The notes under the pieces: generated by a model
What the model saw: the letters and a program-made list of their open reading frames with translations, nothing else
Databases searched by the model: none
Told to the model about the DNA's origin: nothing
Shown here: one piece after another, positions 1-5,085 of the stretch
Layout of the letters: the number at the start of each line of letters is the position of its first letter
Numbering within the stretch: position 1 is the stretch's first letter
Origin: Elusimicrobiota bacterium
GTDB lineage: Bacteria; Elusimicrobiota; Elusimicrobia; UBA1565; UBA9628
Direction of reading: 5' to 3'
Length of the DNA: 5,538 nucleotides
NCBI GenBank assembly: GCA_028871595.1
Contig: JAGWMT010000219.1
Span: forward strand, 1-5,538
Position numbers and translations under genes: made by a program

Positions 1-1914
1 AAGGCGCAGGAGCGCGACGCGGAGATCAACGACGAGCTGCAGAAGCTGGCCGGGTCGAAGTTCGGCAAGTTCGGCGTCGCGGTCCAGGCGGGCAACGACG
101 AGAACGGGCCCGTGGTGATCGCCGTCCCCGCGATCGGCAAGCAGCCGATCAACGATCAGATCGCGGCCCAGTTGGTCGCGGCCGGTAAGATCACTCAGGC
201 GGAGTACGATTCGGCCAAGGCGGCGATCGCCAAGAAAGCCGCCGCGATCAAGCAGAAGGCCGCCGAATACATCGCGCTCACCGAGAAGGAGCATGAGGCG
301 CTGAAGGCGTCGAAGCCGATGCCCGGAGCGGAGTCGCGCAAGGCCCTGGGCTACGTGCAGTCCTTGGCGAACTTCGCGGCGCAGAACTACAAGATCTTCA
401 TGGGGCTCAAGGAAGGCGGCGAGGGCATCAAGCCCATGCCCGGCTCCCGGCCCCTGGACCCCGAGGACTTCTTCCGGGTCAGCGTGCTGAGCGACAATTC
501 CGGGTCGAAGGGCGCTCCGGTGGTCTGGGAGCAGAACCCGACGTATGAGCGCCTGTTCGGCGCGGCCGACGGCAACCAGCGCAACATGGTCATCCCGGGC
601 GTGGGCGTGGTGAAGGCCGACGGCCCCGGCGGTCCGACCTTCAAGACCGGCTCCTACATGAAGGCGAACGGCGGCTACCTGGTCCTCCGCGCGATGGACG
701 CGCTCAAGAACCCCGGCGTGTGGCAGGCGCTGATGCACGCGGTGCGCACCGGCCAGGCCGAGGTCGCCGAAGGCGGCTATCTGGGGATGGCCTCCATGAA
801 GGGCGACATCTACCACTTGCCGGCGAAGGTGAAGGTGATCCTGGTCGGCTCTCCGACCATCCAGATGCTCCTCTCCCAGCATGACGAGGACTTCGTCACG
901 AACTTCCAGGGCGTCGCGCAGTTCCAGCCCACGATCCGGATCACCGAGGAGGCGGTCGCGGGCTTCATGAACTTCCTGAAGCACTCGGTCGCGGGTTCGG
1001 CGGGACAGATCATGGACCTGAGCCGGGACGCGGTGGTGCGCGTCCTGGAGCACGCGGCCCGCTTGGCCGACAGCAACCAGTACTTCACCGCCCAGTTCGG
1101 CGCGGTGCACGGCCTGCTGCAGGAGGCCTCGTACTGGGCGCAGAAGGCCGGACGTTCCGAGGTCCGCGCGGAGGACGTCGATCAGGCCCTCAAGGAGAAG
1201 ATCGACCGCGAGGAAGTGCATTTCAAGCGGATGGCCGAGCTGTACCAGAACAACACCTTCCGCATCGACACCCAGGGCTTCGCCGTGGGCCAGGGCAACG
1301 GCCTGGCGGTGATGGGCTCCAAGGGCGTGCAGATGCGCGTGACCGTGACGGCGGGACCCGGAGAGCCGGGCATCGTCTCCACGGACCGTGACTCGGGCAG
1401 CACGGGCAAGAGCTTCAACAAGGCCTTGGGCAACGTGCACGGCTTCTTCATGCACGAGTTCGGCCAGAAGAAGGCGCTGAAGGCGGCCATCTCGGTCTCC
1501 TACGAGCAGAACTACGGCGGCATCGACGGCGACTCGGCGACGTCCACCGAGATCTACACGATCATGTCCGCGTTGTCCGGCGTGCCGATCAACCAGAAGT
1601 TCGCCTACACGGGCTCGGCCGACCAGTTCGGCAACGTGCAGGCCATCGGCGGCGTCAACGAGAAGATCGAGGGCTTCTTCGAGCTCTGCAAGTCCCGGGG
1701 CCTCACCGGCGACCAGGGCGTGGTCATCCCGCGCACCAACGTCAAGGACCTGGCGCTGAACCCCGAGGTCTCCAAGGCCATCGCCGAGGGCAAGTTCCAC
1801 ATCTACGCGGTGGACCACATCAGCCAGGGGCTTGAGATCATCACCGGGGTGGCCTACCAGACCATCAAGGAGAAAACCGCCGCCCGCCTCGCCCAGATCG
1901 CCAAGGCGAAGTAA
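1..1914 (+). CDS. Lon-like (LonH/YcbZ-type, AAA_32) ATP-dependent serine protease, 5' end outside window
   Basis: The open frame is already running at base 1 (KAQERDAEIND...), so the GTG at 112 is internal and about 637 C-terminal residues are seen. Numbering from the window's first codon, a helical segment (about 1-130) leads into an ATPase core. The core has a PVVWEQNPTYERLFG block, a GGYLVLRAMD Walker-B-like strand (about 224-233) and a VILVGSP...DEDF sensor-like segment. A Lon-type protease domain follows. The catalytic serine is Ser512 in GIDGDSAT (codon 1534-1536) and the lysine is Lys555 in GGVNEKIEGF (codon 1663-1665). Their 43-residue spacing equals that of E. coli Lon (S679/K722). 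Walker A must lie upstream. Family knowledge: Lon-type proteases degrade misfolded or regulatory proteins in the cytoplasm; the substrate of this one is unknown. The Walker-B strand has Arg230 where I would expect an acidic residue. The call is secure at family level; the exact subfamily is less certain. Confidence 0.9.
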   Translation, partial: KAQERDAEINDELQKLAGSKFGKFGVAVQAGNDENGPVVIAVPAIGKQPINDQIAAQLVAAGKITQAEYDSAKAAIAKKAAAIKQKAAEYIALTEKEHEALKASKPMPGAESRKALGYVQSLANFAAQNYKIFMGLKEGGEGIKPMPGSRPLDPEDFFRVSVLSDNSGSKGAPVVWEQNPTYERLFGAADGNQRNMVIPGVGVVKADGPGGPTFKTGSYMKANGGYLVLRAMDALKNPGVWQALMHAVRTGQAEVAEGGYLGMASMKGDIYHLPAKVKVILVGSPTIQMLLSQHDEDFVTNFQGVAQFQPTIRITEEAVAGFMNFLKHSVAGSAGQIMDLSRDAVVRVLEHAARLADSNQYFTAQFGAVHGLLQEASYWAQKAGRSEVRAEDVDQALKEKIDREEVHFKRMAELYQNNTFRIDTQGFAVGQGNGLAVMGSKGVQMRVTVTAGPGEPGIVSTDRDSGSTGKSFNKALGNVHGFFMHEFGQKKALKAAISVSYEQNYGGIDGDSATSTEIYTIMSALSGVPINQKFAYTGSADQFGNVQAIGGVNEKIEGFFELCKSRGLTGDQGVVIPRTNVKDLALNPEVSKAIAEGKFHIYAVDHISQGLEIITGVAYQTIKEKTAARLAQIAKAK

Positions 1915-1932
1915 TTTCGTCCGTCGTTCGAT

Positions 1933-1968
1933 AAAAAAAGGGCCCCGGCCGGAAGCCGGGGCCCTTTT
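1933..1968. terminator. Bidirectional intrinsic terminator between converging genes
   Basis: A perfect 14-bp inverted repeat (AAAAGGGCCCCGGC at 1936-1949, GCCGGGGCCCTTTT at 1955-1968) encloses a 5-base loop. The plus-strand transcript of the Lon-like gene ends in TTTT after the GC-rich stem. On the minus strand the A-run at 1933-1939 becomes a seven-T tract, so the lipoprotein transcript would terminate even better. It lies 18 bases past the protease stop and 19 bases past the lipoprotein stop. Confidence 0.9.
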
Positions 1969-1987
1969 CATTATGCGGCGCGAGGGC

Positions 1988-2500
1988 TCAGTAAACGGCG
2001 TTCCACTCCCGCGTGGTGACGCGGAACTCGACGCGCCGGTTCTTCGCGCGGCCTTCCTCCGTGTCGTTGTCGCCGATGGGATCCTGCGCGCCGTACCCCC
2101 GGCAGCGCACGGACGGCGGCGCCACGCCCTTGGAAGCGAGATACGCTTTGACCGCTTGGGCGCGGCGCTGCGAGAGATCGAGATTGTAGGCCTCGTCGCC
2201 GGTATCGTCGGTATAGGCGCGGATCAGAAGCTTGAGCTTCGCGCTGCTCATCAGCACGCGCGCGATGCGGTCCAAGGTGGGGCGGGAATCCAGCGTGAGA
2301 ACGTCGGAGTCGGATTCGAAGCGGACGGGGGGAAGTTCGCCCTTCTTGATCGCGTCCGCGATGTCCTGGATGCTTTCATTCGGGGCCCCTTCGTTGCGCG
2401 GCGGCGGCGGGGCGCGGCGGACGTCGATGAGCACGGGCCGCGGCGTCCCGGCGCAGGCGGCCAGGAGCGCGAGCAGCGACAGTCCGGCGAAGCGTCTCAT
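1988..2500 (-). CDS. OmpA/Pal-like peptidoglycan-binding outer-membrane lipoprotein
   Basis: The 170-residue product starts at the ATG at 2498-2500. A type II signal peptide follows (MRR, then a Leu/Ala core) with a lipobox LLAAC, giving lipidated Cys16. Ala17 at +2 predicts sorting to the outer membrane under the usual Lol rule. After a short Pro/Arg-rich linker (about 20-40) comes an OmpA C-terminal domain (about 55-165). It holds AYTDDTGD, NLDLSQRRAQAV and GRAKNRRVEF. Asp98 and Arg113 have the 15-residue spacing of the diaminopimelate-binding Asp/Arg pair in OmpA-type domains. The likely role is to anchor the outer membrane to peptidoglycan. The domain also occurs in Pal, but no tol genes are nearby, so I do not call it pal. 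A longer in-frame reading exists but would place the start inside the tRNA on the opposite strand and lose the signal peptide. No clear Shine-Dalgarno is present. Confidence 0.9.
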   Translation of the reverse strand: MRRFAGLSLLALLAACAGTPRPVLIDVRRAPPPPRNEGAPNESIQDIADAIKKGELPPVRFESDSDVLTLDSRPTLDRIARVLMSSAKLKLLIRAYTDDTGDEAYNLDLSQRRAQAVKAYLASKGVAPPSVRCRGYGAQDPIGDNDTEEGRAKNRRVEFRVTTREWNAVY

Positions 2501-2506
2501 CCCGTG

Positions 2507-2535
2507 AGTGTACCCGCGCCGCGCCTCGAACGCAA
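2507..2535 (-). promoter_or_regulatory. Putative promoter of the OmpA-like lipoprotein gene (leaderless geometry)
   Basis: Read on the minus strand, TTGCGT (2530-2535) is followed by a 17-bp spacer and TACACT (2507-2512). The -10 box ends 6 bases before the ATG, so transcription would start at about the A of the start codon. This would explain the missing Shine-Dalgarno. The -10 matches 4 of 6 consensus bases and the -35 only 3 of 6. The call rests on spacing and on the matching arrangement upstream of the peptidase gene. Confidence 0.4.
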
Positions 2536-2551
2536 GGCCGGAGCGAAGTGA

Positions 2552-2557
2552 TAGAAT
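2552..2557 (+). promoter_or_regulatory. Putative -10 box for the tRNA-Pro gene
   Basis: TAGAAT matches 5 of 6 bases of the -10 consensus and lies 14 bases before the first base of the mature tRNA. This would leave a 5' leader of a few bases for RNase P to remove. I see no convincing -35 hexamer at normal spacing. The region is shared with the divergent promoter of the lipoprotein gene. Confidence 0.35.
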
Positions 2558-2571
2558 GTCTCGTCGGCGGG

Positions 2572-2644
2572 CGGGGCGTAGCTCAATTGGCAGAGCGCGT
2601 GGTTTGGGACCACGAGGTTCCCGGTTCGAGACCGGGCGCCCCGA
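2572..2644 (+). tRNA. tRNA-Pro (anticodon UGG)
   Basis: A complete 73-base cloverleaf. The acceptor stem is CGGGGCG/CGCCCCG, the D arm is GCTC-AATTGGCA-GAGC, and the anticodon stem is CGTGG/CCACG around loop TTTGGGA. The anticodon TGG is at 2605-2607. The variable loop is AGGTT and the T arm is CCCGG-TTCGAGA-CCGGG. Every stem pair is Watson-Crick. The C1-G72 pair with discriminator A73 is typical of bacterial tRNA-Pro. The bases after A2644 are CGC, so CCA is not encoded and must be added by a CCA-adding enzyme. The gene stands alone, divergent from the lipoprotein gene and convergent with the peptidase gene. Confidence 0.96.
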
Positions 2645-2709
2645 CGCCGCCGGCGTTAGCAAAGGAGCGGGAAACCCTTGCCTCGCCGTTGAATGGCGAC
2701 TTCGGCGTC

Positions 2710-2738
2710 AGTGAAATAGCGTTTTCGCTCATTTCACT
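2710..2738. other. Hairpin overlapping the peptidase stop codon, possible factor-poor terminator or processing stem
   Basis: AGTGAAAT-AGCG (2710-2721) pairs with CGCT-ATTTCACT (2726-2738, with one unpaired C at 2730) around a TTTT loop. This gives 12 bp with a single bulge. The minus-strand stop codon TGA (2729-2731) lies inside the right arm. It is the only clear stem between the 3' ends of the convergent tRNA and peptidase transcripts. No T-tract follows on either strand, so classic intrinsic termination is not supported. The rest of the 2645-2728 gap shows nothing else I can support. Confidence 0.45.
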
Positions 2739-4279
2739 CGCGCCGTCGCGCCCGCGGCGAAGGCCGTCTCGGCCTCGCGCAGGGCCGCGACGATGCGGTC
2801 CGCTCGGGCGTTCAGGTCCTTGAGGTCGGGCCGGTCGGCCTTGATTCCCGACTCGATGTCCGCCAGAAGGGCGTCGATCTTCGCGATGGCGGGCAGGAGC
2901 GCGTCCGCGCGGCGGCGCAGGGCCTTCTCGGCGGCAGTCTCCGGCGCCTGCGTAAACGCGCGCTGAAAAAGTCCGCGCTTCGGAGCCGCTTCCTCGCGGA
3001 CCGGGATATAAAAGAATCCGTACGGCAGGGCGGCGCGGTACCAACGTCCGCCGGGAAACGGCGCGGGCTCCTCGTCCGCCGGAACCAGCTTCGCGCGTCT
3101 GTCGCCTACGTAGGAGCGCGCGATCGCCAGATTGAGCCGCGCGCTCCGCAGGACGTCCGCGTATTGGTAGAGGAAAGTGTAGGTGGGCAGGAGAGCCGCG
3201 GTCGTGGCCGTTCCCGCCGCGCGCGCGGCGGCGAGCTGGTGCTTGAGCTCCTTGCCGTGGGTGGAGATCTCCTCGAGCGACATGTGCTCGACGTACGAGG
3301 ACGCGCCCGGCGCGATGGCCCGGCCTTCGTAGGCGAGCAGCAGGCCGTGGAAGGGGCTCAAGGCGCCGCGGGCGAGGCGGTCCGTGAATTGGGCGTGGGC
3401 CGTCTCGTGCAGGATGGCCTCGAACGCGTTGGCCCGGCCGAAATCGGGGAGGAAGAGGACCTTCGCGCCCGAGTTGTAGGCGGCCACGCCCCCGGCGATG
3501 CGCGCCGGGACGTACTCGACCGCGGCGCCATAGCGGCGCTCCAGATCGTACGCGAGGCGGTTGAGGAGGGAGCCGTCCCGGCGCGGCAGCACGCGCAGGC
3601 CTTCGTCGGATCCGCCGCGCGGGGAGGCGCGCGTGATATGTTCGACCTCGATGCCCGCGCTCCTGGCCAGCTCGAACGCGGAGGCCAGGAGGACGGACGT
3701 GGATTCCTCCTTTGAGGAGGCGCCGGACTTGTAGTCCGACAGAGCGGTCCGGTATCGGAAAGTCTCCGACGCACCGAAATCGAACGGCCGCTCGGGTCTC
3801 AGATAGGCGGAAGAGAAGTCGCTCGCCGCGCCCTCTCCGGCCAGGCGCTGGGTGAGCGACACGAGTTGCGCGTCGCTGAGCGAGGTCGTGCCGCCCGGTC
3901 CGGCTTCATCCAGCAGACGCGCGACCGAGCGCAGATTCGCTGGGAGCGCGTCGTTCTGTTGGAGCGCGGCCGCTTTCGCCTTGAGGGGCGCCGGCGAGAG
4001 AGCCGACGCTTGCAGCGGGGAGGGCGCCAGGACCGCCGGAGCGAGCGCGGCCGGGACCGCCGCCGGCGCCGGGGCGGCGGGCGACGGGGCGGAGAAGGCC
4101 GGCGCCAAAGCCGGAGCGGCGATGAGAGAGGGGATGGCCGACGGCGGGGACAATGTGGCGACGGCCGACGCCGACGGCGCCGCGGAGACCTCCGCCGCGT
4201 CGATCAGTCCGGCCCGGTTTTGGGCGCGGGCCGGCGCGGCCGCCAATAAAATGAGCCCGACGAGGGCCGGGAGGGGCAT
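2729..4279 (-). CDS. Secreted putative zinc metallopeptidase (HExxH) with Ala/Pro-rich N-terminal region; family not recognised
   Basis: The 516-residue product starts with a Sec signal peptide (MPLPALVGLILLAAAPARAQ, cleavage likely after ARA or at Gln20). Residues about 30-110 are a low-complexity Ala/Pro/Ser stretch, a likely linker or propeptide. The region from about 111 on looks folded. It contains AILHETAHAQF with H291, E292 and H295, the HExxH pattern of zinc peptidases. A possible third ligand of gluzincin type is E336 or E337 in HMSLEEISTH, about 41 residues after H295. A charged helical tail (about 447-510) could form a coiled coil. What is seen: export signal, HExxH, helical tail. 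What is inferred: extracytoplasmic peptidase activity. I cannot name a MEROPS family and HExxH alone can occur by chance, although the hydrophobic residues before it and the Ala after it fit an active helix. The gene begins 41 bp after the DUF2203 stop and has its own promoter-like sequence and no clear Shine-Dalgarno. Confidence 0.8.
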   Translation of the reverse strand: MPLPALVGLILLAAAPARAQNRAGLIDAAEVSAAPSASAVATLSPPSAIPSLIAAPALAPAFSAPSPAAPAPAAVPAALAPAVLAPSPLQASALSPAPLKAKAAALQQNDALPANLRSVARLLDEAGPGGTTSLSDAQLVSLTQRLAGEGAASDFSSAYLRPERPFDFGASETFRYRTALSDYKSGASSKEESTSVLLASAFELARSAGIEVEHITRASPRGGSDEGLRVLPRRDGSLLNRLAYDLERRYGAAVEYVPARIAGGVAAYNSGAKVLFLPDFGRANAFEAILHETAHAQFTDRLARGALSPFHGLLLAYEGRAIAPGASSYVEHMSLEEISTHGKELKHQLAAARAAGTATTAALLPTYTFLYQYADVLRSARLNLAIARSYVGDRRAKLVPADEEPAPFPGGRWYRAALPYGFFYIPVREEAAPKRGLFQRAFTQAPETAAEKALRRRADALLPAIAKIDALLADIESGIKADRPDLKDLNARADRIVAALREAETAFAAGATARVK

Positions 4280-4285
4280 GAGGGC

Positions 4286-4314
4286 AGTATAACCCCGCGC
4301 CTCCGGGGACGCCA
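4286..4314 (-). promoter_or_regulatory. Putative promoter of the peptidase gene (leaderless geometry)
   Basis: On the minus strand, TGGCGT (4309-4314) is followed by a 17-bp spacer and TATACT (4286-4291). Six bases then separate the -10 box from the ATG at 4277-4279. TATACT matches 5 of 6 consensus bases. The predicted start of transcription falls at or next to the ATG. The spacing is identical to that upstream of the lipoprotein gene. The -35-like hexamer ends 6 bases after the DUF2203 stop codon, so readthrough from the upstream cluster is also possible. Confidence 0.45.
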
Positions 4315-4320
4315 GTGGCG

Positions 4321-4716
4321 TCAGGCCGCGCGGCGCCTGGGGAGCGGCTTACGGGTGGAGAAGCCCTCGTCCACGGGGTGGTAGTAGGCGAGTTTCTTCT
4401 CGCCCAGGCGCCAGCACAGGTAGACGTCGGCCCCGTCCAGTCGGCTGGGGAAGTCCACCAGCGCCGGCTCCACGCCCTTGGGCAACGCGCCCAGGTCCAC
4501 GATCTTCTGCATCCAGCCGTTCACGCTCTGCGAGAGGAATTGGAGCTGGGAGCGCTCGATCGCGGCGGCCGCGGGGTCCTCGTCGCCCGCGTCCCGGCGC
4601 CGGCGCAGGGACGCGGCCTTCACCTCGGCCTGGGCGGCGATCTCGGCGACGGCCTCGAAGATCTTCTCGATCTCCGGGATCAGCGCCTCCGCTTCCTCCG
4701 GCGTGAAGTATTTCAT
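4321..4716 (-). CDS. DUF2203 family protein
   Basis: The 131-residue product starts MKYFTPEEAEALIPEIEKIF, the usual opening of the family. A helical, charged middle (about 10-75) follows, then the conserved C-terminal block: GVEPALVDFPSRLDG (about 81-95), VYLCWRLGE (98-106) and YYHPVDEGFSTRKPL (about 111-125). Length and motif order match full-length DUF2203 proteins. The function is unknown. The conserved Asp, Cys, Trp and His residues in the C-terminal block suggest a binding or active site, but this is inference. No export signal, so cytoplasmic. The ATG at 4714-4716 overlaps the stop of the GGQ gene by four bases (ATGA), and a GGAG motif sits 8 bases upstream, which fixes this start over a longer in-frame reading. 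Confidence 0.92.
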   Translation of the reverse strand: MKYFTPEEAEALIPEIEKIFEAVAEIAAQAEVKAASLRRRRDAGDEDPAAAAIERSQLQFLSQSVNGWMQKIVDLGALPKGVEPALVDFPSRLDGADVYLCWRLGEKKLAYYHPVDEGFSTRKPLPRRRAA

Positions 4717-5078
4717 CGGAGCTTCTCCGCGGATCGGGCCCGGGAGCGGGCCTTGCGCTTGCGCAGGCGTTCTATGTCCTTGAGACGGGCGGAGGTTTCC
4801 GGCGAAACGACGATCTCGATCCGGTCGATCAATTCTCGAAGCGCGAGAAACCGGTTCAGGCAGCGCTTCCGTTCCCGCTGACACGCGACACGGATATCCA
4901 GGGGGCCATAAAATAATTGGACCCGGTTCGAGGTTTTGTTGATCTTCTGACCGCCCTTGCCCCCGCCGCGAGAGAACGTCTCCTCGACCAAGTTCAGGTC
5001 CACGCCCAGCCGCAGAATGCGGGCCTTCAGCTCTTCGAGCTTTCCCGGCTGGACGCCGAAGTCCTCGTTGAGCCGCAC
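4713..5078 (-). CDS. Release-factor-like GGQ protein, probable ribosome rescue peptidyl-tRNA hydrolase (ArfB/MTRFR-like)
   Basis: A 121-residue single-domain protein of the RF-1 domain class. A short N-terminal part (FGVQPGKLEELKARI, about 7-21) precedes FSRGGGKGGQKINKTSNRVQL with the catalytic GGQ at 42-44. ACQRERKRCLNRFLA (about 65-79) is the region equivalent to the conserved CQ-x-R...NR block. A very basic tail (about 100-121, rich in Arg and Lys) follows. There is no codon-recognition domain. Family knowledge: such proteins hydrolyse peptidyl-tRNA on stalled ribosomes, with the basic tail reaching into the mRNA channel. The NKTSN segment resembles mitochondrial MTRFR (C12orf65). The start is a GTG seven bases after the sdhB stop; an in-frame TGA just upstream rules out a longer form, and only a G-rich run serves as a possible binding site. 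It overlaps the DUF2203 gene by ATGA. Confidence 0.88.
   Translation of the reverse strand: MRLNEDFGVQPGKLEELKARILRLGVDLNLVEETFSRGGGKGGQKINKTSNRVQLFYGPLDIRVACQRERKRCLNRFLALRELIDRIEIVVSPETSARLKDIERLRKRKARSRARSAEKLR
4717..4729 (-). promoter_or_regulatory. Shine-Dalgarno of the DUF2203 gene inside a small hairpin
   Basis: On the minus strand GGAG (4725-4728) lies 8 bases before the ATG. It is part of a perfect 5-bp inverted repeat, CGGAG (4725-4729) and CTCCG (4717-4721), with loop AAG. The repeat ends directly against the start codon. The hairpin would hide the ribosome binding site until a ribosome finishing the GGQ gene opens it. Confidence 0.5.
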
Positions 5079-5085
5079 GGCCCCG

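Noticed and set aside
1..114. GTG at 112 as the start of the Lon-like gene.
   Set aside because: The frame is open from base 1 and the residues before 112 continue the helical domain of the family, so the true start is outside the window.
1832..2551. Long plus-strand open frames across 1832-2551 and 2232-2507.
   Set aside because: They are antisense to the lipoprotein, cross the terminator, and encode Arg/Ala-rich sequence without any domain, as expected for shadow frames in GC-rich DNA.
2501..2662. In-frame N-terminal extension of the OmpA-like lipoprotein to an ATG at 2660-2662.
   Set aside because: It would run antisense through the whole tRNA gene and bury a textbook lipoprotein signal peptide with Cys16 lipobox inside the protein.
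3706..3720. Palindrome CCTCC-TTTGA-GGAGG, giving a perfect AAAGGAGG Shine-Dalgarno on the minus strand inside the peptidase gene.
   Set aside because: No ATG, GTG or TTG start follows in a useful frame at 5-10 bases. It encodes Ser-Lys-Glu-Glu in the normal reading frame and is probably chance.
3164..4292. Several plus-strand and minus-strand open frames of 130-185 codons inside the peptidase gene.
   Set aside because: All are low-complexity Arg/Gly/Ala products of the high GC content. The 516-codon minus frame has a signal peptide and an HExxH motif and explains the region.
4717..4884. In-frame extension of the DUF2203 gene upstream to an ATG at 4882-4884.
   Set aside because: The extra 56 residues overlap the GGQ gene out of frame and have no family similarity. 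The start at 4716 has an SD and the typical MKYFTPEEA opening.
2620..4932. Direct repeat of an 11-mer, CCCGGTTCGAG, in the tRNA T arm (2620-2630) and in the GGQ gene (4922-4932), considered as att-like sites.
   Set aside because: The match is short and lies within conserved coding sequence. No integrase or mobile gene lies between the copies.
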